From Sulfurospirillum sp. SCADC (GTDB lineage Bacteria > Campylobacterota > Campylobacteria > Campylobacterales > Sulfurospirillaceae), in assembly GCF_000743525.1 (NCBI RefSeq), contig NZ_JQGK01000009.1:42321-106320 (forward strand): a stretch of 64,000 bases of DNA. Reading direction: 5' to 3'. Below are positions 53,766-62,555 of this stretch, in pieces (within the stretch, counting starts at the first letter, position 1; each line of letters begins with the position of its first letter). The notes beneath the pieces are model-generated. The model ran no database searches and was not told the origin of the DNA. It worked only from the letters and a program-made list of their open reading frames with translations. Both the position numbers and the translations under genes were made by a program.

Positions 53766-54134
53766 ATGACGATAGTATTTCCAACAATGAAAGAAGACGG
53801 ACTAAAATCAAAACGCGGTGCTCATTTTGGGAGAGCTAATTTTTATACCCTGATTACCGTTGAAGATGGTATTGTTCAAGATGTGAGTGTCCACAAAAAT
53901 CCAGGGCATGTGACAGGTGGATGTGCCGACGCTGTAGCCAATATACAATCTTTAGGAGCTGAGAAATTAGTTGTTTCAGGCATAGGTGGCGAGCCTTTGA
54001 AAAAGTTTTTAGCCGTCGGTATTGATGTCTTTTTTGATGACAAAAATGAAAATCTTGAAGATTCTCTCCGTGATTTTTTAGCAGGCAACGTTGCCAAAAT
54101 TGATCCAAATCACAGCTGCAATCACAAACATTAA
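53766..54134 (+). CDS. NifX/NifB-C (ORP-like) cofactor-binding protein with His/Cys tail
   Basis: The 122-residue protein has the same fold as its neighbour: RGAHFGRANFYTLITVEDG, HVTGGCADAVANI and KLVVSGIGGEPLKKFLAVG. It ends in NHSCNHKH, a metal-binding tail missing from the other copy. A weak spacing of 78 nt and a hairpin separate the two genes. AAAAAGGAT lies just before the ATG as ribosome binding site. The last gene of the operon. Confidence 0.82.
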   Translation: MTIVFPTMKEDGLKSKRGAHFGRANFYTLITVEDGIVQDVSVHKNPGHVTGGCADAVANIQSLGAEKLVVSGIGGEPLKKFLAVGIDVFFDDKNENLEDSLRDFLAGNVAKIDPNHSCNHKH

Positions 54135-54140
54135 AAAAGA

Positions 54141-54202
54141 TTCAAAATTTTAACCCCTCTATAGGAGCATCTGATTTAGTTGGAGGCTCCTAAAATTTTG
54201 AA
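54141..54202. repeat. Long inverted repeat at the right end of the island
   Basis: TTCAAAATTTTA (54141-54152) and TAAAATTTTGAA (54191-54202) are perfect 12-base inverted repeats. Inside, GGAGC (54164-54168) pairs with GCTCC (54186-54190). It lies 6 nt after the last island gene and 28 nt before the ThiF remnant. It may end the operon, though the T tract is poor, or mark the junction. Confidence 0.5.
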
Positions 54203-54230
54203 AGTATCTCTTAAAAAAGTGGTTTTTAAT

Positions 54231-54373
54231 GCTCATTTTAACCGTCTTTTCCAATGAAAAACCAATTTGTAGAGCGATGGAAAGTTTGATGTGTGTAACA
54301 GCACCATTTGGGTTGACGCTGGCTTTGTTGGCAATTCGGAAGATTATGGGGAAGATGTAAGCTTTACATCTAA
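54231..54373 (+). pseudogene. 3' remnant of a ThiF-family gene (diverged duplicate of 49856-49999)
   Basis: The last 40 codons plus stop (54238-54360) align by eye with the 3' end of the gene at 49342-49986: 103 of 123 bases match and 33 of 40 residues are the same, including KPIC, SLMCVTA and FGLTLA. Similarity runs on 13 bases past the stop. One base is missing just before the aligned frame (54231-54237). Eleven of the 20 changes are silent third-position changes, so the fragment diverged while part of a working gene. There is no start and no upstream portion. Confidence 0.85.
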
Positions 54374-54378
54374 AGACA

Positions 54379-54411
54379 AAAGGGGCTATTTTAAACTAAA
54401 GTAGCCCCTTT
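54379..54411. terminator. Terminator after the ThiF remnant
   Basis: AAAGGGGCTA and TAGCCCCTTT form a perfect 10-bp stem with a 13-base loop. The intact ThiF gene at 49.9 kb has no such hairpin after it, so this was probably the original terminator of that gene before the island came in. The region 54412-54501 has no further feature. Confidence 0.75.
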
Positions 54412-54501
54412 CATAAGAAGATATTCTGTCACTCAAAAAGTTGAAATTTTAGCTCGCAGTCTTAGTTTTACTTCAATTAGTTAGAGAGTCCATTGTAAAT
54501 A

Positions 54502-54942
54502 TTAGCGTAATTTTTGTATTTTTCGTTTCCCAAGCTTCAAAATCGAAGAAGGCTTAGCCTCAAAAAAACCTTTACATGTAAAGAGTATCACATCGGCTCT
54601 CTCTTGTGCATACACTTCATCAAAGCCCTTTCCACTGGGGTTTGACGAAGTAGAATAAGTCCATTTTAATTTTCGTAGAAACTGCAAATGCGCTTCATCT
54701 TTCACCACACGAATCGCTAATCCACACGAATATACAAAGGTTGTTTTTTGAGCTTTGCGAACACGGTTTTTATGGCGTTTGGGAACTCTGGTAAAACGAC
54801 GAAGGGTGGTGAGTGAATCCACACTCATCAAAAACGATTTACCGCTTGGGCGGTTTTTCGTCTTGATGAGTGCTTCAGCATTTTGAGAGAGGAACCCCGC
54901 TGTTGTCTCTGTTTGAGCGAGATAAACAAGGTCGGGGTTCAT
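54502..54942 (-). CDS. Sua5/YciO/YrdC-domain protein (TsaC-like), short form
   Basis: The 146-residue protein has the substrate motifs of threonylcarbamoyl-AMP synthases: KNRPSGKSFLMSV (about 29-41) and YSTSSNPSGKGFDE. It is shorter than TsaC (about 190), being cut at both ends, but the ATP/threonine pocket motifs remain. It may make TC-AMP for t6A together with TsaB (3.9 kb), or be a specialised YciO-like protein. It lies 5 nt after carB and is probably cotranscribed with it. Confidence 0.8.
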   Translation of the reverse strand: MNPDLVYLAQTETTAGFLSQNAEALIKTKNRPSGKSFLMSVDSLTTLRRFTRVPKRHKNRVRKAQKTTFVYSCGLAIRVVKDEAHLQFLRKLKWTYSTSSNPSGKGFDEVYAQERADVILFTCKGFFEAKPSSILKLGKRKIQKLR

Positions 54943-54947
54943 AGGTT

Positions 54948-57900
54948 TTAGTTTAGATAGTCTTGTAAAGCACGTGGCTCAAGTGCGCTTTTGTCTTGAA
55001 TGTACTCTATCGCGGTGGCTGCGGCTGCGGCTGCGGCAACGGTCGTAAAGTAGGGGATTTTAAAGCGAAGAACCGCTTGGCGAATTTTCTTCGCATCGTC
55101 TTTACTGGATTTGGCATCGCTGGTGTTAATCACAAGCGCAATGTCACCATTCTTGAGTTTATCTTCGATATTTGGTCTGCCTTCAGAGATTTTATAAACA
55201 AACTCTGCGTTCACACCTGCTTCTTGCAAGGCTTTGTGCGTGCCACCCGTTGCAATGACTTTAAAGCCAAGTGCTTCAAATTTTGTGCCGATCTCTTTCG
55301 CAAAGGATTTGTCGATGTCCACTAAAGAGATAAAAACGGAACCGCTTTTGGGAAGCACGTTTGCTGAAGCGATTTGACTTTTGGCAAATGACGCTGGGAA
55401 GTTTCGGCTGATGCCCATAACTTCACCCGTTGATTTCATCTCAGGTCCTAAAATGAGGTCTGCACCTTGAAGTTTATTGAACGGAAAAACCGCTTCTTTA
55501 ACCGCAACATGGTCGAATTTTTTAGGTTTTAAGATGCCATTACCTTCGCGAACCACGTCAAATTTATCGTAAAAGAAAAGAGCTTCTCTAAGGTTTCCTT
55601 GGTACATAACGCGTGTCGCAACTTTTGCCATCGGAATGCCTGTCGCTTTGCTGACAAACGGCACGGTGCGGCTTGCACGAGGATTCACTTCGATCATGTA
55701 AACGTCGTCTTGATAGATGGCATATTGGATGTTCATCAAACCTACAACGCCAAGATTGAGTGCAATTTGTTTGGTTTGAGACTCAATTTTGCTCAAAATC
55801 GCATCGCTGAGGCTAATGCTTGGCAATGAACATGCACTATCACCACTGTGAATGCCCGCTTCTTCAATGTGTTGCATAATGCCACCGATGTAAACTTCTT
55901 TACCATCACAGATCGCATCAACATCGACTTCAATGGCACGATCTAAAAATTGATCAATCAATACAGGTGAATTATGGCTCACGCTGACCGCTTCATTCAT
56001 ATACGTACGAAGTTCGCTCTCATTGTAAACGATACGCATCGCCCTTCCACCCAAAACATAACTTGGGCGCACCAAAACAGGATAGCCGATTGCTTTTGCT
56101 TTTTCTATTGCCTCTTCTTCGCTCGTTGCGGTGGCGTTGTTGGGTTGTTTGATGTTGTTTTCGGTAATAAATTTTGAGAATTTCTCTCTATCTTCTGCCA
56201 TATCAATCACACGTGCTGTGGTACCGATGATCTTTGCGCCCATAACGGTCAGTTTTTTCGCTAATTTAAGCGGTGTTTGTCCACCAAAATGCACGATAAC
56301 GCCATCTGGATTCTCTTTTTCAACCACGCTTCGCACATGTTCAAAATCAATCGGTTCAAAGTAGAGAATATCGCTGGTGTCATAATCCGTCGAAACCGTT
56401 TCGGGGTTACAGTTGTACATAATGGTTTTAACACCCAAATCATTGAGGGCGTACGCCGCATGAACACAACAGTAGTCAAACTCGATGCCTTGACCAATTC
56501 TATTAGGTCCTCCACCGATGATCATCACTTTTTTCTGAGTATTTTCTTCTTTTACATGTAAAGGAAGTTTGGTTACATTGGTTGTGGAGTAAAGGTACGG
56601 TGTGAGCGCTTTAAACTCTGCCGCACACGTATCGACCTCGTTGTACTCAAAGTCGATGTCTAGTTTGTTACGTGCAAAATAGATGTCATTGGTTGTTAGC
56701 TCTAAATTGTCCTCTTTGTTGATCAGTTTGGCGATCATTTTGTCAGAGAAGCCCATCGTTTTGGCTTGACGTAAGAGTTTTTCATCGTTAAGAATAAACA
56801 TATCGATCTTTTTCTCAAAATCAATGATCTCTTTGATTTGTCTTAAAAACCATGGATCAATTTTGCTTAAGTTGAAGACATCTTCCACGCTATAGCCTCT
56901 ACGGAAGGCTTCACCGACATAAAGTGCTCTATCAGCATTGGGTCTTCTGATCTCATTTTTAAGTTTATCTTCTTCCACTTTCATGCTCTCAAAACCGCTA
57001 AGGTTCGTCTCAAGGGAACAGAGCGCTTTTTGGAAAGACTCTTTAAACGTTCGACCAATCGCCATCACTTCACCCACGCTCTTCATCGAAGTGGTCAGTG
57101 TAGAATCCGCCAATGGGAATTTTTCAAAGGTAAATCGAGGAATTTTAGTGACAATGTAGTCAATAACAGGCTCAAAACTTGCCGCCGTTCCGGTGATGTC
57201 ATTTTTAATCTCATCGAGCGTAAAACCAACCGCTAAAAGCGTCGCTACTTTAGCAATGGGATACCCCGTCGCTTTAGAAGCAAGCGCAGAACTTCGACTC
57301 ACACGTGGGTTCATCTCGATAACCGTCATACGACCTGTTTCTGGGCAGATGGAAAATTGTACGTTACTTCCCCCTGTATCCACACCAATTTCACGAAGAA
57401 TCGCAAACGAAGCATTTCGCATACGTTGGTACTCTTTATCGGTTAGCGTTAGAGCTGGTGCAATGGTAATAGAATCTCCCGTATGCACACCCATCGGGTC
57501 AAAGTTTTCGATAGAACAGACGATGATGCAGTTATCGGCACGATCTCGAATGACTTCCATCTCATACTCTTTCCAACCAAGCAGTGACTCTTCAATCAAA
57601 ATTTCATTAATCGGACTTGCATCAAGTCCTGCCATTGCAAGTTCTTTAAATTCATCGATGTTATAGGCTACACCACTACCGCCACCAGCTAGGGTATAAG
57701 ATGCTCTAATAATTAAAGGAAAACCGATTTTCTCCGCTGCCGCATACGCCTCTTCTAAATTATACGCATACGCACTAATCGGTAAATCCATCCCTATTTT
57801 GATCATCGCCTCTTTAAACGCTTGTCTATCTTCACCTTTTTTAATCGCTTCAGGATTGGCACCTAAAAAGATAATGCCTTCTAGCATCCCTTGTTCGTGC

Positions 57901-58205
57901 ATCGTCATCGCAACATTGAGTGCGGTTTGTCCACCCATGGTTGGAAGCACGGCGTCCACACTCTCTTTTTCAATAATGCGTGCGATCACTTCAGGCGTAA
58001 TCGGTTCAATATACGTACGGTCTGCAAATTCAGGATCAGTCATAATGGTAGCTGGATTGGAGTTTACCAGTACGACTCGGTATCCGAGCTCTTTTAACGT
58101 TTTCGCTGCTTGCGTTCCTGAATAGTCAAATTCACATGCCTGCCCGATAACAATAGGACCTGATCCGATTAATAGTATGGTTTTAATATCTTGACGTTTT
58201 GGCAT
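54948..58205 (-). CDS. carB: Carbamoyl-phosphate synthase large subunit
   Basis: CarB makes carbamoyl phosphate for arginine and pyrimidines, using ammonia from CarA. The 1085-residue protein has two ATP-grasp halves: [19 protein letters not shown] at the N-terminus and [18 protein letters not shown] about 550 residues later. Between them lies the oligomerisation domain, and the C-terminal MGS-like allosteric domain (from about 940) contains [15 protein letters not shown]. It is intact. carA is not in the window. In C. jejuni carB is next to mreC and mreB, as here. Confidence 0.98.
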   Translation of the reverse strand: MPKRQDIKTILLIGSGPIVIGQACEFDYSGTQAAKTLKELGYRVVLVNSNPATIMTDPEFADRTYIEPITPEVIARIIEKESVDAVLPTMGGQTALNVAMTMHEQGMLEGIIFLGANPEAIKKGEDRQAFKEAMIKIGMDLPISAYAYNLEEAYAAAEKIGFPLIIRASYTLAGGGSGVAYNIDEFKELAMAGLDASPINEILIEESLLGWKEYEMEVIRDRADNCIIVCSIENFDPMGVHTGDSITIAPALTLTDKEYQRMRNASFAILREIGVDTGGSNVQFSICPETGRMTVIEMNPRVSRSSALASKATGYPIAKVATLLAVGFTLDEIKNDITGTAASFEPVIDYIVTKIPRFTFEKFPLADSTLTTSMKSVGEVMAIGRTFKESFQKALCSLETNLSGFESMKVEEDKLKNEIRRPNADRALYVGEAFRRGYSVEDVFNLSKIDPWFLRQIKEIIDFEKKIDMFILNDEKLLRQAKTMGFSDKMIAKLINKEDNLELTTNDIYFARNKLDIDFEYNEVDTCAAEFKALTPYLYSTTNVTKLPLHVKEENTQKKVMIIGGGPNRIGQGIEFDYCCVHAAYALNDLGVKTIMYNCNPETVSTDYDTSDILYFEPIDFEHVRSVVEKENPDGVIVHFGGQTPLKLAKKLTVMGAKIIGTTARVIDMAEDREKFSKFITENNIKQPNNATATSEEEAIEKAKAIGYPVLVRPSYVLGGRAMRIVYNESELRTYMNEAVSVSHNSPVLIDQFLDRAIEVDVDAICDGKEVYIGGIMQHIEEAGIHSGDSACSLPSISLSDAILSKIESQTKQIALNLGVVGLMNIQYAIYQDDVYMIEVNPRASRTVPFVSKATGIPMAKVATRVMYQGNLREALFFYDKFDVVREGNGILKPKKFDHVAVKEAVFPFNKLQGADLILGPEMKSTGEVMGISRNFPASFAKSQIASANVLPKSGSVFISLVDIDKSFAKEIGTKFEALGFKVIATGGTHKALQEAGVNAEFVYKISEGRPNIEDKLKNGDIALVINTSDAKSSKDDAKKIRQAVLRFKIPYFTTVAAAAAAATAIEYIQDKSALEPRALQDYLN

Positions 58206-58266
58206 CTCTTTCCTTTATTCTACATGTAGTATTCAACCCAATGCCTCTTAGGCTCTGGATTCAAAA

Positions 58267-59013
58267 CTAGTTGCGTACGATCACGTGCATATACGACGGT
58301 ACATGCGATGTTGCATAGGGTTTGACAACCACCGTTTTGGAGGACTCCTCTTCAATCACTTCGGTAACCACGCCCACTTTGATTCCCTCAAAAAAGAGCG
58401 TATCGAGTCCACTTGTAATGACCTCATCACCTACATGAGGTTGAAGCCATTGCGAAATGTATTTGACCAAAAGCTCTTTGCTATTACCTTGCGCAACGCC
58501 TTGCATTTTTTGATTGCCCACATAAACTGCAAAAATAGCTTTGGGGTCACTCAACAGCAAGCCTTGCGGATGCCCATCGTTTGAAACCACAATCCCTGCA
58601 GCATACCCTTGTTGCAATAAGCCATAAATCTTGCTTTGATTAAACTCATCAAATTTCAGCCACACTTTGCCATAATCATTGAGATTGGTATACCCAATGG
58701 ATTGAACCATCTTTACTTGAGGATCATATCCTGTGGTATTGTGTTCTTTTAACATATCGTTGAGTTTACTGGCAAATGCGATCGAAAGAACGGCTGATTT
58801 TTGCAAGGTCTGATTTTCAGTTCTGAGTCGCTGTATCTCTTCTTGTTGAGAGAAATGCTCATCGATCTTTTCTTGAATTTTGGTCTTTATCTCAACATAG
58901 GAAGCAAGAATTTTTGTGTTCGCGCTCCCTACGATGTGCCTAGCCTCCGTGCTGTACCGAAACGATACAAACACAAAGATGCCAAGCAAAATGATAATTT
59001 TTAATTTACTCAT
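58267..59013 (-). CDS. mreC: Rod shape-determining protein MreC
   Basis: MreC links MreB to the peptidoglycan elongation machinery in the periplasm. I start at ATG 59013, which overlaps the mreB stop by 8 nt, giving 248 residues; the frame is open further upstream but overlaps mreB more. An N-terminal membrane helix (about 4-20) is followed by a coiled coil (about 40-75) and two beta-domains with GLLLSDPKAIFAVYVG and HVGDEVITSGLDTLFFEGI. mreD is absent. The 61-nt gap to carB holds a TACATGTA palindrome (58221-58228). Confidence 0.92.
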   Translation of the reverse strand: MSKLKIIILLGIFVFVSFRYSTEARHIVGSANTKILASYVEIKTKIQEKIDEHFSQQEEIQRLRTENQTLQKSAVLSIAFASKLNDMLKEHNTTGYDPQVKMVQSIGYTNLNDYGKVWLKFDEFNQSKIYGLLQQGYAAGIVVSNDGHPQGLLLSDPKAIFAVYVGNQKMQGVAQGNSKELLVKYISQWLQPHVGDEVITSGLDTLFFEGIKVGVVTEVIEEESSKTVVVKPYATSHVPSYMHVIVRN

Positions 59014-60040
59014 TCGACAATTGTTGTAACAGTTCGATCTCTTCGAGTGCTTTACCCGTACCTTTTGCAACCGCTAAGAGTGGCTCATCTGCAACAAATA
59101 CAGGCAACTTGACGATGTCGGAGAGGTATTTATCAAAGCCTCGAATTAAAGCACCACCACCGGTTAAGACAACACCGTTTTCAACAATATCACCTGCAAG
59201 ATCCGGAGGCATGACTTCAAGCACATCTTTCAGCGCGTCAGCAATCTCTTTGAGTGGCTCTTTAATCGCGTCTCTGACATCTTCACTGGTCAGCTCAATA
59301 CGGCTTAAAAGACCGCTCACTTGGTCACGACCTTTCACCATCATCGAGATAGGCTCATCCATAGGAACGGCTGTACCAATCGCGATTTTAATCTCTTCAC
59401 CGGTTCGCTCACCAATGAGAAGGTTGTATTTTTTCTTTACATAATCCACAATGGCAAGATCGATCTTATCTCCCGCAACACGAATCGATTTACTAATAAC
59501 CAAACCGCCTAGTGAAACCACGCCAATTTCTGTCGTACCACCACCGATGTCAACGACCAAACTTCCTTGGGGTTCACGCACCGGAAGTCCTGCGCCAATC
59601 GCTGCTGCCATAGGCTCTTCGATCAAGAAAACTTCACGCGCACCTGCACTCATTGCAGATTCACGTACCGCTTTACGCTCCACTTGCGTCAAACCATACG
59701 GAACACAGATAATGATGCGTGGTCGTAAAAAGCTTTTTCTTCGGTGTGCTTTTTCAATGAAGTAACGAATCATCTTTTCTGTCATATCAAAATCAGCAAT
59801 AACGCCATCACGCATCGGACGAATCGCTTCAATGTCACCTGGTGTTTTGCCCACCATATTTTTCGCTTCTTTACCTACCGCTAGGATGTTTTGTTTACCA
59901 TAACGGTTGCGTTGTACGGCAACAACGGAAGGCTCATTGATAATAATACCTTTACCTTTGACCAATACCAAGGTATTGGCGGTTCCAAGGTCGATACTCA
60001 TATCACTTGAGAAAAATCCTATTATCTTGTCTAAAATCAT
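59006..60040 (-). CDS. mreB: Rod shape-determining protein MreB
   Basis: MreB is the bacterial actin that guides rod-shaped growth. The 344-residue protein has the actin-fold nucleotide motifs: MSIDLGTANTLVLVKGKGI, VVDIGGGTTEIGVVSLGG and VVLTGGGALIRGFDKYLSD. It is full length. It lies 15 nt after clpX and overlaps mreC. Confidence 0.98.
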   Translation of the reverse strand: MILDKIIGFFSSDMSIDLGTANTLVLVKGKGIIINEPSVVAVQRNRYGKQNILAVGKEAKNMVGKTPGDIEAIRPMRDGVIADFDMTEKMIRYFIEKAHRRKSFLRPRIIICVPYGLTQVERKAVRESAMSAGAREVFLIEEPMAAAIGAGLPVREPQGSLVVDIGGGTTEIGVVSLGGLVISKSIRVAGDKIDLAIVDYVKKKYNLLIGERTGEEIKIAIGTAVPMDEPISMMVKGRDQVSGLLSRIELTSEDVRDAIKEPLKEIADALKDVLEVMPPDLAGDIVENGVVLTGGGALIRGFDKYLSDIVKLPVFVADEPLLAVAKGTGKALEEIELLQQLSNE

Positions 60041-60055
60041 CGCTCTAATCCTTTT

Positions 60056-61288
60056 TTACGCACTTTTTTTATCTTTTTTGATATAAAGCGGTTTTTCGCC
60101 TTTTGTAATCACATCTTTGGTAATCACCACTTCGTACCCATCCAACTCGGGAAGCTCATACATCACATCCACCATAATGTCCTCGATAATGCTTCGAAGT
60201 CCACGTGCTCCTGTTTTACGTTTGATCGCACGTTCTGCCACAGAATCGAGTGCTTCTTTTTCAAAAGAGAGCTCCACATTATCAATCGCAAAGAGTTTTC
60301 GATACTGTTTATAGATCGCATTTTTGGGTTCCGTCAAAATACGTACCATATCTTCTTGCGTAATCGGTGAGAGTTTTGCGGTTACATGTAAACGTCCAAT
60401 GAGCTCTGGAATCAGCCCGTAATGGACTAAATCATCGGGTTCTGCAAGATCAAACAATCCTGCATCTTGGCTTTTGGTGCGTTTTTCTTGCTCAAAACCA
60501 AGCACGTTTTTGCCGATACGTCGCTTGATGATCTCTTCCAAGCCATCAAAAGCACCTGCACAAACAAATAAAATATTGGTTGTATCGATTTGAATAAAAT
60601 CTTGATTCGGGTGTTTGCGTCCACCTTTGGGTGGAATGTTGACCACACTACCTTCAATAATTTTGAGCAATGCTTGCTGAACGCCTTCACCTGAAACATC
60701 CCTTGTGATAGAACGGTTTTCACTCATACGCGCAATTTTATCAATCTCATCGATAAACACAATGCCTTGCTCTGCTTTTTTAATATCGCCATTGGCACAT
60801 TGAAGCAGTTTTGTCAAAATGTTTTCAACATCCTCACCCACGTAACCCGCTTCCGTTAAACTCGTCGCATCACAGATGGCAATCGGCACATCCAAAAAGC
60901 GTGCTAAGGTTTGTGCCATCAAGGTTTTACCGCTACCCGTTGGTCCAATAAGTAAAATGTTGGATTTAGAAATTTCGGTATCATCAACAATACTGCTTTG
61001 TTTGAAAATTCTCTTATAGTGGTTATAAACACCTACTGAAAAAATCTTTTTAGCTTGGTCTTGCCCGATCACAAAATCATCGAGCACTTTTTTGAGCTCT
61101 TTGGGTGCTAACAACTCTTGATCAAAAGCTTCTTCACTGCCACTGACGGAAGGCTCTGGGATTTCTCCAAAAAATATCTTATGGGCAGAGATCACACAAT
61201 GCTCGCAGATAAAAACATCGTCCCCTGCGATCAAACGCGTGTCACTACTCTCTTTCGTACCACAAAAACTACACTCTCTATTGACCAT
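60056..61288 (-). CDS. clpX: ATP-dependent Clp protease ATPase subunit ClpX
   Basis: ClpX unfolds substrates for ClpP. The 410-residue protein starts [14 protein letters not shown] at ATG 61288, six bases after AGAGGA; an upstream in-frame start would add nine residues overlapping lpxA. It has the C4 zinc domain (CSFC and CEHC), Walker [19 protein letters not shown], the pore loop YVGEDVEN and sensor regions. Its 11-nt overlap with lpxA suggests cotranscription. Confidence 0.97.
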   Translation of the reverse strand: MVNRECSFCGTKESSDTRLIAGDDVFICEHCVISAHKIFFGEIPEPSVSGSEEAFDQELLAPKELKKVLDDFVIGQDQAKKIFSVGVYNHYKRIFKQSSIVDDTEISKSNILLIGPTGSGKTLMAQTLARFLDVPIAICDATSLTEAGYVGEDVENILTKLLQCANGDIKKAEQGIVFIDEIDKIARMSENRSITRDVSGEGVQQALLKIIEGSVVNIPPKGGRKHPNQDFIQIDTTNILFVCAGAFDGLEEIIKRRIGKNVLGFEQEKRTKSQDAGLFDLAEPDDLVHYGLIPELIGRLHVTAKLSPITQEDMVRILTEPKNAIYKQYRKLFAIDNVELSFEKEALDSVAERAIKRKTGARGLRSIIEDIMVDVMYELPELDGYEVVITKDVITKGEKPLYIKKDKKSA

Positions 61289-62069
61289 TATTTTTCCTCT
61301 CAAATGGAATGCCACGTGTGGACTCTATAATAAAATTGCACATGTGTTGAACATGAACATTGGGCTGTTCTTCTAACAATTTTGCAGCTTGTGTTTGTAA
61401 CGGTTGACCCGACTCAAATAATTCACGGTATGCACTTCTAAGGGCATCAATGTCTTGGCGATCCAGATGACGGCGAAGTCCTGTCAGATTAAGCCCTCTC
61501 AAAACCGCACGATTGCCTTCGGCTAAACAAAACGGAGGGACATCTTGTGAAAGTGCCGCCGCTCCTGCAATCATCGCGTAACTGCCAATTTTAACAAACT
61601 GATGCACCGGTGTCATTCCACCGACGACGACATAATTTCCCATCTCGACATGCCCAGCGATCGTTGCGGCATTGGCTAAAATGCAGTGATTGCCCACAAT
61701 GACATCGTGCCCTAAATGGACATAGCCCATAAACAGATTGTGATCGCCGATGATGGTTTTACCGCCACCACCAAGGGTTCCTGGATTAAACAGAGTAAAT
61801 TCGCGAATTTTATTGTAATCGCCAATAATCAGTTCAACCTCTTCGCCTGCGTATTTGAGGTCTTGCGGGATAGACCCTAAAACAGCATGTGAAAAAATCT
61901 CATTGTGCTTGCCGATGGTGGTATTGCCACAGATGTGAACACCTTGGGCAATTTTTGTCCCTTGTCCAATTTTAGCTTGGCTTGAGATAAAACAAAACGC
62001 CCCGATTTCAACATCAGCTCCAATAATAGCGCCCTCTTCGATAATGGCATGGGGGGAAATTAAGCTCAT
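61278..62069 (-). CDS. lpxA: UDP-N-acetylglucosamine acyltransferase
   Basis: LpxA adds the first acyl chain in lipid A synthesis. The 263-residue protein has left-handed beta-helix hexapeptide repeats across residues 1-190, including the catalytic-His region [20 protein letters not shown] and [13 protein letters not shown]. The C-terminal helical part has [19 protein letters not shown]. It lies 9 nt after fabZ. Confidence 0.97.
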   Translation of the reverse strand: MSLISPHAIIEEGAIIGADVEIGAFCFISSQAKIGQGTKIAQGVHICGNTTIGKHNEIFSHAVLGSIPQDLKYAGEEVELIIGDYNKIREFTLFNPGTLGGGGKTIIGDHNLFMGYVHLGHDVIVGNHCILANAATIAGHVEMGNYVVVGGMTPVHQFVKIGSYAMIAGAAALSQDVPPFCLAEGNRAVLRGLNLTGLRRHLDRQDIDALRSAYRELFESGQPLQTQAAKLLEEQPNVHVQHMCNFIIESTRGIPFERKNNGQ

Positions 62070-62078
62070 CGTAACCGC

Positions 62079-62522
62079 CTATTTATCAACGATCATGGCT
62101 TTAAGTTCAGCCTCACTCATCAGCACATCACCGACATACGCCTTACCGGCCAAAACCCAAATAGAGCCTTTGTGCTTCACGACATTCATGTGATATTCCA
62201 ACTTATCACCTGGACGAACGGGAGCTCGAAACTTTGCACCATCAATACTCATAAAGTAAACGACTTTTTGAGCGGCCTCTTCATTGGTCATATTCATACT
62301 CTTAAATGCAAGCACGCCACCCGCTTGCGCCATGCCTTCTAAAATCATAACACCTGGATAGATGGGATGACCAGGGAAATGCCCCTGAAAAATTTGTTCA
62401 CCAATGGTCACGTTTTTATACGCCTTGATCGATTGCTCTGGAATCAGCTCTTCAACACGATCAATCAGTAAAAAAGGATAACGATGGGGAAGTATTTTTT
62501 GAATTTCTATAACATCTATCAT
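62079..62522 (-). CDS. fabZ: 3-hydroxyacyl-ACP dehydratase FabZ
   Basis: FabZ dehydrates 3-hydroxyacyl-ACP in fatty acid elongation. The 147-residue hot-dog protein has [15 protein letters not shown], the active-site [20 protein letters not shown] (His and Glu) and [14 protein letters not shown]. It is in the classic fabZ-lpxA pair. Confidence 0.97.
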   Translation of the reverse strand: MIDVIEIQKILPHRYPFLLIDRVEELIPEQSIKAYKNVTIGEQIFQGHFPGHPIYPGVMILEGMAQAGGVLAFKSMNMTNEEAAQKVVYFMSIDGAKFRAPVRPGDKLEYHMNVVKHKGSIWVLAGKAYVGDVLMSEAELKAMIVDK

Positions 62523-62555
62523 TCTTGAAACCTTATCAATGAAAATTCTAATATT

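Larger units (their letters stand above)
49987..54230. other. Accessory island between two copies of a ThiF-gene 3' end
   Basis: The segment holds seven genes: one unknown on the minus strand and a six-gene plus-strand operon for a DUF134 protein, a small Cys protein, two MinD-like ferredoxin ATPases and two NifX-like proteins. On its left is the intact ThiF-family gene. On its right is a 143-base diverged copy of that gene's 3' end, then a terminator. No integrase, transposase or tRNA is seen. The neighbours on both sides (surE; carB group) are parts of otherwise conserved Campylobacterota blocks. The 158-nt gap 49987-50144 shows no gene or clear terminator. Confidence 0.65.

Noticed and set aside
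53349..54134. Nitrogen fixation accessory locus
   Set aside because: The NifX-like proteins alone do not imply nitrogenase; no nifHDK, nifB radical-SAM or nifE/N genes are present.
49987..54230. Prophage or integrative element
   Set aside because: No integrase, phage structural, conjugation or tRNA target genes were seen in or around the island.
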